Shown here: positions 1 through 12,389 of the stretch, in pieces
Position numbering within the stretch: position 1 is the first letter of the stretch
Layout of the letters: every line of letters begins with the position of its first letter
DNA from: Gordius sp. MW1
Lineage: Eukaryota; Nematomorpha; Gordioida; Gordea; Gordiidae
Assembly: GCA_964036665.1 (NCBI GenBank)
Contig: OZ038530.1
Coordinates: forward strand, 12,162,001-12,226,000
Reading direction: 5' to 3'
Length of the DNA: 64,000 nt
Made by a program: the position numbers and the translations under genes
Notes under the pieces: generated by a model
The model's database searches: none
Told to the model about the DNA's origin: nothing
What the model saw: only the letters and a program-made list of their open reading frames with translations

Positions 1-205
1 GAAATGCTTTGCTTGATACACGCGTAACGTTTTTTAAAGGGAACTGGGTTATTTAAAGCCAAATATAAAATTTTGGGTCATTTTAAATTAGATTATTTCA
101 CTTTGAACCCGAGATTTTAAAAATTTGAAAACGCAGTTTTAAGCATTTGTCAGTAAGGGGGGAGGGTAAATATTCTGGCCAATCAATACTGGAACACTAT
201 ATGAC

Positions 206-360
206 ATGTGCGTAGCCAGCGTTGGGATTAGAGAGGGCAAGAATGATTTAGGGAGGGGCAAAATGATCATTTTTTTGTAAGTTTAGCCAAAATTTTAATG
301 AATTCCAGCAAAATTTTGTTTAGAGGGGGGGGGGGCAACCGCTCCTCCATGACCCCCATG
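206..360. mobile_element. hAT-like MITE, degenerate copy
   Basis: A short non-autonomous element beginning with a variant of CATGGGCGTAGCCAGC and ending at CCCCCATG. Its interior carries the family pattern (an AT-rich core flanked by GAGGGGGC-like and GGGCAGCCGCCCCT-like blocks). Clearer relatives at 16661, 18757, 23504 and 31677 have 8-bp target duplications, the hallmark of hAT insertions. No convincing duplication is left around this copy, so it is an old member placed by similarity. Confidence 0.6.
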
Positions 361-381
361 CTTACCTTTTAAATATAGGAT

Positions 382-1318
382 TAGGGGAGACCGGGGCTAG
401 TCGTAGCCCGGGGTTACTATTATCTTTGTAATTATTTTTAAAAATAATAATGATATATGATTAAAATTAAACCATATGTGTATGTTTTCATAAGGAATAA
501 GTAAAAAAATTTTGTTTGGAAAAAATAAAATTTAACATTTTTATAGAAGAAAAACGATTTTTCGGGGCTATTAGTAGCCTTGACAAAATTTTCTATTTTG
601 CACATAAAATTTTTTTGGCTTTATATTTTGGACTAATTTAAGTTTTATCTTATAAGGGGATTTATATAAAACCCGCCTAATGATTAAATTTTTATTCGTA
701 ATATAACATGTTGAATTATTAATTGTTCATAAAAATAGGGGTCGGGGCTAGTCAGAGAGGGGCTAGTTATAGCCATTTTTCATTGGGCCTTACAAATGAC
801 AAAATTCAAAAAACAAAAATCTTGTTTATAATTCAACTTAGTGTAATTTAGAATAGAAATAGACTCTAATTTTATTTTAAAAAACTACTAAAAGTTTTTT
901 TTACATTGCAGAATCTGTCTTTTAAGTATACTTGAGTCAGATTGTCATCTTGACCCTTATTTTATTTTTATCATTTAAAATACAATAATATTACATTTAA
1001 ATTTTCTATGTTTTTTATAAGGTAACAATATTTTTATGGATTTGAGTTAGCACACACTATTAAGAAGTCAAAACGTCAGGGTTAATCTCTCCCCTAAACA
1101 TAGCTATAACTAACCCCGGGCACTTTTGAAATTTCTAGGATTTTTGATTTTTTTAAACTCAATTTATAAAAAATCTATAAGCTTTTTTTTCTCAATTTTC
1201 TTTTCTATAATAGAAATAGACTATAAAAATGTACCAATAAAAAAATTATAAAAATCTTCATTAGTTTTTTTTAAAGTGGTTTAATTTTTTATGGCTATTT
1301 AGGCCCCGGTCTCCCCTA
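382..1318. mobile_element. Non-autonomous DNA element with GGGGAGACCGGGGC inverted ends
   Basis: The ends carry matching inverted repeats, GGGGAGACCGGGGC on the left and its complement on the right, each next to a TA dinucleotide as expected of Tc1/mariner or related TA-inserting elements. The roughly 935-bp interior has no credible reading frame. The motif GGGGCTAGT(C/T)(G/A)TAGCC recurs several times inside (near 393, 563, 743 and 763). A partial relative starts near 50857. The superfamily is inferred only from the TA flanks. Confidence 0.55.
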
Positions 1319-3237
1319 CTCATGTTAAGCTATGACCACATGGATGCTAAAACTATTTACACCACTATTCAACGAGTGAAGCACACTTTTAGCACATGTT
1401 AGTACGAAGGTCAAACTTAGTCCCCTATACCTTAAACCAATCGATATATGATTTTGATTTAGCGGTTTAAGGCTTTTTGCGGTGACGACGATTGAAAATA
1501 ATTTAATTAATCAAAAAATTGTTGAGCGATTAAGGTCAGCTCGTTCGAGCAAGGAGAAATGGAATTTTGAACATATTAAAATTATTGTATGTTGCCGGGA
1601 GAAGGAAATTTTATATCCTAAGGGCTTTATTAATGAAAAGAAGACACTTGTAATTTACGAAAGGAAGTAGAAAAACTAATATTTTAGAAAAGGTGTATTT
1701 AGGGGAAATTGCGACTGCTAAAGCATTTGAAAATTCTTTGATATAATATACATGATATATGTATATGTATGTTTTAAATTCATAAATTATAATGTCAAAT
1801 ACGGGGAGGGGGGGGGCTTCAGTATAATAAAAATTTCTTAATACAACGTCTTATAATGTTTAAAATTGGTAAATTATATATAGTAAGATTCACAAAATAT
1901 TCTATATTAAAGTAGCAATAAATTTTCAAATAGATACATATTTTATTTAATTAAATTTCTTAAAAAATGACTTTTTAAAGAGATTTATATTAAAAATTAT
2001 ATTACGTAAATTTACTTTGATTGCGAATTTAAATAATATCTTTCAGTCAATATACGGCAAAACAATGTTTCAAAGTTGTGAAATGATTCCGAAATTTATA
2101 ATGCCGAATCGAATGCGAAAGTATACGCCTTCGCCTATATTCCGTGAATACAAAGTAAATTGATATGTAATTCGTACTCTTATAATATCGACGAAACGAT
2201 GCAATTCGAAAATTTAAATTATTTGAAAATTTTGTATATTTTGACAGTAATTTAGCAACTTTGTACTAATATAATACATTACTTACACATCCCCTAGACG
2301 AAATTTAAATAAACAACATCGCTATTTATATGGGGGGGGGGGGGGAGGGTGTTACCTTCTGCGCAAAAATTAGGGTAGGTAGCCAGTAGACGTGCGAATA
2401 ACCCTTTAAATTTATCCCTACACAACACACAGGTAAAGGGGTGAGTGGGAAAAAGAGGGCACAAAACAAATGACTTTTTTTATTGTTGCTGGTTTACGAC
2501 ACCTAAAGCATAAAAAGTTCCAAGGTGACGAGATGATACATGTTGGATTTATATGGAAGAGAGAAGAATAAAGATCAAATGGATTCTATGTATTCCTTTT
2601 GGTTACCTATTGTTTGCTTCTGTAATTGTTCAAATGTAATAACACCTTCGAGCTGGGATATTCCAACATTGCTTGGAAGGAATTAACATAGCCTCTATAT
2701 ATAAATTATTTTTAAATTTCTAGAGAGGAGGACGTTGTTTCTGAGGGATTTTTAAATTTATTTGAGAATAATATATAGATTGACCACCAGCCGAGGCCCT
2801 AACTTGGGGTAGGGAAGAATATGATAAGTGAGAGGATTAACTTTATTTTTCAGCAGAAATTCTATGGGTTATATTTGCTAATTCTTTTATATTTAAAGTA
2901 ATTTAATTTTAAAATAAATTCCGACCTTTTTAATATAATTCGAAAGTTAGCTAACTTTATTTAATTTTTTTCCCATGAATTTCAGAATTATAAGGAGACG
3001 TTTTATTTGTAATCAATTGTTATATTGTATCAAGGTACTTTTTTGATGGCCTTTGAGCGATTTTAGCAACCCTAATGTTTCATAGTTGCATAGTGCTAAT
3101 TATTGTTTAAATGCTATTATTATGACATATTTCAATATTATTCATGAAATTCATACTTTACGATAGAGAAAAATACAAATCTCACGAAAAAAACACGAAA
3201 TTATACCATTACGATTGATTACAGTTTCGCTTCCCAT
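1319..3237. other. Gene-free AT-rich stretch
   Basis: No gene or recognised element was seen. A 62-codon frame at 1482-1670 opens with GTG, resembles nothing known and is not supported as a gene. A run of G residues sits near 2332. The composition is typical intergenic sequence. Confidence 0.6.
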
Positions 3238-3239
3238 TA

Positions 3240-3437
3240 GTGTTGTAAAAACGGCTAGGTTTTGTTTGGTCGACTTTTGGTTTTAGTGGATTAAACATAA
3301 GCAGACCAAAGGTTTATTCGTCCCTTTTTCTTAGCGACCTCCAGGCTTATCCAAAATTTGAAAAACAGATGAGAGTTGGCCGCTAGTTATAGTTAAACCA
3401 AGGTCGACCAAACAAAACCCAGCCGTTTTTACAACAC
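3240..3437. mobile_element. TA-flanked MITE (GTGTTGTAAAAACGGC family), copy 1
   Basis: A 198-bp element with long inverted ends, GTGTTGTAAAAACGGC on the left and the complement on the right, extending inward through GGTTTTGTTTGGTCGAC. A TA lies immediately outside each end. It has no coding capacity. Related copies lie at 9323, 17141 and 22413, with a divergent one near 15899, several of them inside PFAS introns. The TA flanks and size suggest a Tc1/mariner-type MITE. Confidence 0.75.
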
Positions 3438-5095
3438 TACTTCCTATAACAGGATGTTTATCATTTTGTATTCTTTAAAAACTTACCATTTTTCACTATC
3501 GATTAAGCCGATTTTTAATAGTTTTTAATAAAAAATGTGTAAATTAATGCGATTTGTGATACTAATTTGATGTGAAATTTCCTTTTCCCTGTGCTGTGTG
3601 TTCCTTTTTGACTTTCACATTGTAACGTCACAATGTTATAAATTGGGGCAAGGTTGAAAGGGAAAGCGGAATGTTTGGTAAAGTCAAACATTATAATTTG
3701 TATTAATTCAATCAAAAAAGTTTAAAAAAGTTAACACCGTTTATGTATAATTGATCGCTACACCTGTTCAAAATTTTATTTAAACTCTAGCTATATTATA
3801 GTAAAAATTAAAACCTTACCTAATAGTGATAGTCAATTTCTGCAAAATATAAAAATAATTTATTATATATTGTTAATGTGATCAAAATGTGAAATAAGTT
3901 CCTTATTTTGTACTAATTTCTATTAAGATTGAAATTTTTAATGGAATGTAATTTAATTTGCGTTGCCTTAAAATCTCGCCCTTTAAAAATTAAGCGTCGC
4001 GAACTGTTTCCCAAACAGTTGATTATATTGTATTTGAGGTTGGTAAAATTTTACGACTTTCAATGCGGCCAAATTTAAGGAGCACTTTGCCATTGAGCAT
4101 ATTATAAATTCTTTTAACGCTAAGTTATAAAAATGGGAATTTCGATAAATTCATTCTTTTTAAAATTTCAAATAGTAGAAATTAAAAATGGAAAAACTAG
4201 AAATTGCGAAACGGGTGCATAAGAAACATTGGATGTCACGCAATATTATCAATATCTTTGAACGAAAGATGGAAAATATAAGTTTGTAATTATATCTATT
4301 TTGACACGATAAAAAGTCTTTTTAATATTCATGGTGCCTTTTAAAGATATAGACTAATTAAAAACACTTAATATATGTTAATTTTAAAACCTAAATTTTC
4401 ACTTAAATAATTAAAATTATCTGAATATCGCACATTAAAATGTACAATTTTTAGGAGAAACATTAAAAGCCATATTTTATGGCTTTGCAAAACCTTACTG
4501 AACTGAGGTAAATATATTAAACGTATTCAAATCAGAGCTTTACTTAATGAGATACGACCATAAAAGCACTCAGGGGAGCCACCTCCGTCTAAACCCAAAT
4601 ATTACTAAAAAGCTACGTTTCCCTGTATTGCAATGTTTGAATTTAAAAAGAATCAATTTCATAGCACTAAATTTATGTTTTTTTAAATTGCATAATTTTT
4701 TATAAGCTATTTAAAACTTTCTTGTAGAATTTGTTATTCAAACGTTATAACCTAACGTAATTTAATCTTTAAACAAAAAATGTAAAAATTTTCTTTAATT
4801 GAAAATGCATTTGCTATTTAAAATTAATTTAAAATGAGCCTCGAATATCTTTTTGTATTTTATTTTACACAGGCCGAACTGATTTAAATTAAAAAAATTA
4901 ATTAGTAATTCATAGCCGACTAAATTAGTTAATTAAGGACCTACGTGTAGCCCATCTTATAAAACTATCAAATCCTTTAATAGACCGCTCTGGATCTCAC
5001 CAACCAGATTAACATTACAATGAGAGGCATAGCCTCCGATATTGTAGCCAGTCACAGTTGTATCATTATTCACAGATGGTGGATAACGGCCTCAG
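3438..5095. other. Gene-free AT-rich stretch
   Basis: No gene, RNA gene or recognisable mobile element was seen. The sequence is low in G+C with many short A or T runs and no long open frame on either strand. Confidence 0.55.
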
Positions 5096-5600
5096 AGGTC
5101 AGATTTGACAAAATATTTCGGCCCACCCGGCTCGGTCCGATTTTATAGCTAAATTGCCCGTCCAGGCCCGCCCTAAACTTTCTTAGTGTCCGTCCAGCCA
5201 TGGAAGAATCATTAGGGCTATCCGAACTGCCCGGTCTGAATGATGATTTTTTTTAATGTTAATAATAAATTTGTCATATTTTCCAAAATTTTTCAATTAA
5301 ATCTCTATTTTTTCTATAAATCACGATAAGTATATATTATATAAATAATTAAAAAGGTTACAAAATAGTACATTATAAAAATTATAATTAAGCCCAAAAT
5401 TCTCGCAAATTGTTAGGGTGCCAGCCCTGGTCCACTAGGCTCGGCGGGCAAGGTCGGACTTTTCCGGTCTCTGATCGGCCAATTGATAAGCTTTAAACTT
5501 ATAGTAAGGTGGATCCAAAGCAAAGCTGTAAAAGTTCTGGCCCCATCAACTCGATTTGGGATAAAAGGACCGTGCGAAATCACTTGAAACGTAGTACGAA
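5096..5600. repeat. Repeat with GC-rich end blocks, possibly hAT-derived
   Basis: Two GC-rich blocks (about 5126-5245 and 5417-5490), full of GGCCC, CCCGG and GCCCG words, bracket an AT-rich centre. Blocks of the same style occur at 7255-7345, 35655-35760, 37360-37515 and 60485-61503. The 35.7-37.5 kb pair surrounds a hAT transposase remnant, and the 60.5-61.5 kb unit has 8-bp target duplications, so this unit may be a non-autonomous relative. Its ends are not defined. Confidence 0.3.
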
Positions 5601-8101
5601 GTCTCATACAACCCCAAACTTCTCAATAATTGCTAAAATTAAATAAAGGAACGTCTTCAATTTTTTGATCCCATTTTCTCAGTGAGGCATGTAAATATTC
5701 TGTAGAATACTCGGGATTCCTTAATTCATGTTACCGGTCTGTTGGCATTTTATAATTTCATAGAAGTACCATCAAATCCTGTGATGTGATGGTATTAAGA
5801 AAGACAACCCATTATCCGTTGTTTTGAATAAGTATCAAGCCTCTTGTTGAAAATTTGGGAGCAAATTTGATTCGATCTTTAACATACCCAAACTGCCGTA
5901 CTATCTAGGCCCCCATGTGAATGTTTCTTCCACTTCAAAATACCTCTAGATGACCTATTCGGCTCAACGTCAAACCAATTTATAGCCGAATTTCGCTCTC
6001 TTCACAACACATTGACTGACAGTCAAGATCTTATACCCTTACAAGATAATTCCTATTTCCCTTTTGTCTCTACCTAAATCTATAAAATGATACTTCTCGT
6101 TTGGCTGATATCCAAAGGCATTTTATCCCGTGAAAAATTATTTTTCAATTATGAGAATCATTCATAGGTTTCGATTTCCTCCAGTACTTTACATGGTGAT
6201 ATGACCAAATTTGATAAATAAACTAAGAATCTAAATCGAGAAAATAACAAATTAATTTTTAGGCAACACGCATAGACAATTTGCCTCCCCAACATAACTA
6301 CCTACCGGGCTTAAGCTTAGGAATCCAAGGATGGGTCCATTATCTTTATAATCGAAACGGAAGGAATACGTTGGCGCCCACGCTCATTCCAGAAAGAAAT
6401 CACTCAAAAGTGCATAAATGGACCACTGTATGGCGGTTCTGAGGAACTTCCCCCTTAGAAGTCTTGCTTCACGGCCGGGATACGAGTAGTTGGCGATATT
6501 ATCTAGCCACAACCTCGGTCTATTTCTATATGATAACTAGTTTTGCTACTTTCAATAATTTCGTGCCACCATAGGCGATCAATTTTAGGTAAAGGTGTCT
6601 AGCTATATGGATGACAATAATGACACTGTGACCAAAAAAAGCCACAAATTTATTTGTCAAATTGGAAATAATTATGACAAGTAAGACATTGTCACCAAGT
6701 GAAAACCACAAACTTAATTTTTACCTCTACATAAGTTTATGACATTTTTTTTAAAAATATTTGTTTAATGATTGTCATCACAATATAACTAATTCATATT
6801 TGTGCTGTAAATTTATATATAAAATTAAGATTTTTTATAATGAAACAAATCCAATTTTTATGTTTATAATTATTTTAAATTTTATTTAGAAAAATATCAA
6901 AATGCCAATAAATAATGGCAAAATTAGCATTTTATATAATGCTCTCTATTAGATGGTATGATATAATGAAATCTGCTGAAAAACATGGTTTATTTCAGGC
7001 AAGCCTGCTAAACAATATGGGTTTTTTTCAAGCAACTCTGCTCGATACCAGGTTTCGTTTCAAGGTTCCAAGGCCAACAAAATCAACCGTTTTCATCTAA
7101 AAATGCTTCGATCGGGTTATTAAGCAGCATAATTTGTTACTACCATGGGTTAAGGTAGTAGCATTTAACATATTGACATCTGCTCGTAAGGTTCATAGAG
7201 TAGGGAGGAACACTCGGCTTAATTATCATATAGACCTATTGATGCCTAATTTGAGCCTTGCAAAATCAGCCCGAGCCCGACGCTTTATTTTTAAATGCCC
7301 GATTCCAACCCAAGCCCGAAATGCTTTTTCATTTTAGAGCCGACTGAAGCCCGGCTTGCTTTTTTTAGAAATATAAACTTTAAAGCAAATTTTACATTTG
7401 GAAATTATTTTACCATATTAGTGTTAAATAAATTGATTGTTATTATACGTAATTTGAACTAGGGAAAATTCAATAACGAATCCTATTCTGCTACAATTTA
7501 ATTAACTGATTAATTTAATCTAAAGATCTATTTATAATTATAAATATTATCTAACGGTTTAAAATAAGTTAGTTTTTTGAAATAATTATTATAACTTTAA
7601 CGTTTTAATAACTACAATGATTTATAATTAATAGAATGGAATTGGCAATTTTTATCAAAAAATTATTATGAACAGCGAAGTACTGGAATTTAAGAGTTAT
7701 ATTATGTAGGTTGTATTAAGGTATTTATTTTATATAGTTGGGTTTATTTAAATCAAATTCTATAAAAGGTTAGTTATTATAAATAAACAACCTAGAAATA
7801 ATCAAGGACTCAGTTGCTTTTAGCATAATTTTAAAAATTGTGGAGAGGTAATTAAAACATCTTGCTGCTAAAAACTTAACGTTACTAAAATAAAGAGAAT
7901 TTATACACACCTAATTTCTATAACATATCGGAAGACAGAAAACAAAGCACAGACATGAATTAATTATAATCATTTGAATAAAAGATCGTTATAATCAACA
8001 ATATTATTCACGTACAATTTAATTGAGCAAAAGTAGATACAATACATCCAATATGACGCGCGATTTATAAACACCAGATAAAAGTTTAGTTGAGCTCAAT
8101 G
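5601..8101. other. Intergenic region downstream of PFAS
   Basis: No gene was recognised. A GC-rich block at 7255-7345 resembles the end blocks of the GCCCG-type repeats. The last hundred bases hold the presumed PFAS 3' untranslated region (the gene runs on the minus strand); an ATTAAA-type signal can be read on that strand near 8020, but this is weak evidence for the cleavage site. Confidence 0.45.
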
Positions 8102-11100
8102 TTAATTCCTCTTCACGTTATTGTCACACCAATCGTAAGCATTTTGAAACATTTTGAGCCAAGGGGAAGCGCAGCTCTTGTAACGGCTATCGAAGGGGTG
8201 CAAAGGAGAAGATATTGTGCTGTGTTTGCCCTCTGAGTTAAGTGGGAGCCAGGGCCATTGCCAACCGAGGAAAGATCTTTCGGGATGAGGCATCAAGGCG
8301 AAATGACGCCCATCCTCGGAACACAGTCCGGCTATTCCCTTGATTGAGCCTGTTTATTACGTATGTGAAATATTTTAAGCTATCAACTAATGATTTATTA
8401 GCGTTTAGGGCTTGTCTTAATATCGGATTTGGTTGGGCAGCAAAAATCGTCGTACAGGTTATAACATAGCCGTGTCTTAACTTCGAATTCACAGCAGATA
8501 TACATTTCAGACGCATAACACAACAGCGATTTTGTAAGATGCAAAATTTTTCCTTATATGTGGTATAATTTTAAATTTTTAGGTATCAGCAAAGTTTAGA
8601 TTTAATCCCAATAGTTGACACAAACAGAGAGACTTAACTATCAAAAAACAAAATATTACTAATAAATACAACCGAGTCGGACACATTAAATTGAATAGGA
8701 TATTTAGACAAAGACAAATTGGCGCGATTTGAATCTGAATCCGATATTAAGACAAGAGAAGGTGGGTGAGGTAAATTATATAAAATTTAGGGCATTGTTT
8801 TAAGCATTTAAACGTATAAAAATATATTATTTTTTGACTGCCAGGGTTAAGGTGTAAACATTTAACACTCTACATATGAATCCCAATGAAGTTTCAAAAT
8901 CTAGGTCGAGCATTAAAGGAAAATAAAATATCTCTCATGCCATTATAAGTTAAAGCATAAATTTTACCAGTTCCAATACATATGGGCTAGTCTAGACAAT
9001 TTAAACTTTTAATCGTCAAAGAGTTAGTTGTTTTAAGCATAATGTGCACAAAATTCTAAAAAGCCCTCATCTCCAAAATAACTTAAATGATTAAGTATAC
9101 CTCGAGGAGCAGTTTATTTTTAGACGACGTGGAGATAAAATAGATATATTTACCATTAGGGTTGGCAGGATAATCTTCGGTTGGGTTTGCATCGTTGTAA
9201 TCAATGTAACGCAGGGGGCATAGGGACTTATCTAGGACGTTGTCTAGAATGTGTTGTTCTTCGAAAACCATTCGTCCTGAAAATTAAAGCGGTATACATA
9301 ATTACAGAAATTGTGCGAACTAGTGTTGTAAAAACGGCTGGGTTTTGTTTGGTCTTGGTTTTAGTCGACTTAACATAAAAACAGACCAAACGTATTTTAG
9401 GCTGTTCATTATTCGACCACTGAGCGTAGACGAAATTTGAAAAACAGACTAGAAGCGACCGTTAATCTTAGTAAAACCAAAAATCGTTCAAACAAAAGCC
9501 ATCCTTTTTGCAACACTAGTTTAAACTATAGTTTGCACTTCCCAACAACTTTTGGAATAACTTGCATTTATTATCTCAACAGTTACGGGTGTAAAACTAA
9601 GTGAGATAGATTTAAGTAAACAACAGGGATTTTTAAATTCTACATCTTTATAGTAGTGTTTACATGTTTTATATTAAAAGGATGAGACATAAAAGGAATT
9701 TGACTTTAATATACATATCAATAACAAAAAAAGAGGTTATTTTTTGATATTATTTATACAAATTTAACTTTGACAAAAACAAACAAACATAAAGGACAGT
9801 TTAAATATAAATATAGTATTTAAACAACACCCTAAATCAATGTTAAAAATCCATATGGTTATCCGATAGATTAACACTCGCATTAAATAATTTAAGAAAG
9901 CCAAAGAGTATTGAAATTTTTGCGCAAATCTCAAAATTTATTCCAGAGATTACGATACTTTGCATTAAATGTTAGCTAATTTAAACGATATCTAAATCAA
10001 ACCCTCGCCATGCGCGACCCAAGCTCCTAACAAGGAGCCAGCCATTCCTTGGGTAAAAAGACAAGGTCCTTCTTGAATCGCCACTCGAGAAAATCGACTT
10101 TCAAAACGACCCGATTTGTTATGTTTTAACTGAACGCCTCGATTCTCTAAATAAAGACAAAATCAAATTCACTTAACAGCAAATGGCATCCATTGAGTTG
10201 GTCGTGATAAAATGTCGTAAATTACACAAAAATCAATTTCGAACGCGCTAATAAATCATATTAAACAAATAACGACAAGCAATCCTATAAAAATATAATT
10301 CAACTTAAAATATTAAGATTTAGGAAATAATAATTTTATTTCAGGAATAATTAATTTAATACCGTCTAAAGAAGTCTCTTCGAAAATTTTCGTATTGGGA
10401 TTTTTGGGAGCGACCCAGCCTAGTAAAGCCATGAGTTGACAACCATTACATACACCGAGAGCAAAGGTAGATGGGTCGGAGCGAAACTGTTCAAATTGAC
10501 TGTTCAGGCTTGGGTTAAAACGGATGGATGCGGCCCAGCCTTGGTTAGAAATGAATTCAAGAGAAATTGTGCTTGAGTTACTAGAGTCTTAAACAGAATC
10601 TACTAATACAGCAATCCTTAAAACGATTAAAGAGATAAAAGATAGGTTTGTTAAGCCCGGCATACCAAATCCCTAATCGTCGAGATTTGAAAAGCTTATC
10701 AACAGAACCTAGGAACAGGGGGGAGGAGGAAAGTTAATCGACAAATGATTCAGAAATAACTTTTGCATTTCTAGCAGCAATTATCCATGTCCCCTATCGT
10801 GGTCTTATTAATTTCCAGATAATCAAATGCCTTCATTTGAATCAAATATCAATAACAAAGCACAACTAGAGCTTTCTCATAATCTCAGCCTTTCTCAAAT
10901 GTTAGGAAGTATAATTTTATCACTGCTGACCATATCTATATTTCCATCCTAAGCCTAGCTAAGAAAAGTTTTGTTATAACAAAGAAAACGTATTTTTAAG
11001 TAGATAATAGTAACCCCTTTCAGGAGTGCCGCAATTAAATTAAAAGCGTCATTAAGGTTATATGTAGGCAAATTAGTCTCTAATTACAATTGCCTATAGA

Positions 11101-12389
11101 TGGCGGTAATTAGAGTGCACTTTCAATTTATTGCGCCACTCCTGAAAGGAATTATTATTATCTGCTTAAAAATATTTAAAAAAAACCGTAATTTATAAAT
11201 TAATTTCAATTATAAAGAAAACGTAATTCCATGTTTTACACAACATGTGAAGGCAATAAATTTGGCTGACCTCTGGCGGAGCCCAAGACATCACCATAAC
11301 TAAAGCCACCGGCGAAAGCGATGCCTCTAAACATGTTTGGGTCCAAGCTTATTTTGCCGCGGGTTAAATCTGTCATCGTGACGTCCCAAGTTTCGAAACC
11401 GGCGGATATAAAGGCTGCGGCCAATTCTCGGTCTCCGTTCGTGCCTTCTTCCCGTATAATCGCAACTCTCCACGCGGCATCACTTACTTCTCGGGGAACA
11501 CTGATGTTGGCAGGGTATTGAGCTAGTCACAAATAAGTAGTGTCAGTTTAGGCAAATTTTGTCAGCTTCCAAAAACTAGAGAGTATTCTATTTGTGCGCG
11601 CATAAAGCATGCGAATATCGTAAAACTCCATATTATTTAAACATGACAAAGAAAAAGGATATTCGAAGAACATTTAACGGGACAAAGGTTTGAATAAGAA
11701 TCACATGGTAAATCTATAACTTTTATAGTCGGCCAAAAAACGGTTAACCTTGGTTTGTGATTTTAGGTGGAAACTCCAACGAGGAATGCTAAAATTAATC
11801 AAGATTTTAAAAAATCTAGAACCCGTATTTGGCTTTGGCAAACATATTAGAATAGATAAATTTATAGGTATGCGAATGCTTCGGCTAAAGGCAGAAATAA
11901 AATATGGACCGTTTAAATTTAAAAAACAAATATCAATGGCGTAACTTTGAACCAGTTCTAAGTAAAAATCATATTCTGAGTCTATTTAATACGAAGCAAT
12001 AGCAATATTTTATCAACGTTATAGGATATTTTTGTCAATACCTAGATTACAAAGTTTCGGGCGCATAAACTTATACCCCTAACCCAACAAAAAGTTTAGA
12101 AGGCACAATTGTATAAAAACATGCCGATATAATCAAGATCGAGGATAAGCATCTAACTAAGCTATATATTACCTATTCCTCGCATCCCAGCCAAAGTTTT
12201 ATGCCAATGATCGTTGACGGCTTGCATGGGAAAAGTGGTGCCGTAGAATACACTTTTAGAGTGGACGGTAGATAAGAAATTGCGAGTTTCGTTAAAAGCT
12301 TCGCGCTCTACGCACAGCAAATCAATTACTTGTTGTTTCTCCAATTCGAAGGCCGTAGCTTCCCACGTATATTTAAGCTTGGCCATGCT
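8102..12389 (-). CDS. PFAS: PFAS exons 19-24: glutamine amidotransferase domain
   Basis: This block covers about residues 1089-1471. Exon 19 encodes the linker with YTWEATAFELEKQQ; exon 20 the start of the class I glutamine amidotransferase (VAIIREEGTNGDRELAAAF, FETWDVTMTDL, GGFSYGDVLGSARG); exon 21 the nucleophile motif GVCNGCQ (cysteine near residue 1276); exon 22 HNKSGRFESRF and WVAHGEG; exon 23 ILDNVLDKSLCPLRYIDY and NPTEDYPANPNG; exon 24 GLCSEDGRHFALMPHPER, with the catalytic histidine and glutamate, and SPWLKMFQNAYDWC. The domain releases ammonia from glutamine for the synthase. Catalytic residues are all present. Introns 20 and 22 each contain one MITE. Confidence 0.95.

Noticed and set aside
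1482-1670. 62-codon frame as a small gene
   Set aside because: GTG start, no similarity, AT-rich surroundings and no splice or promoter context.
8238-8516. 92-codon minus-strand frame as a gene
   Set aside because: It overlaps PFAS exon 24 in another frame and has no similarity to a protein.
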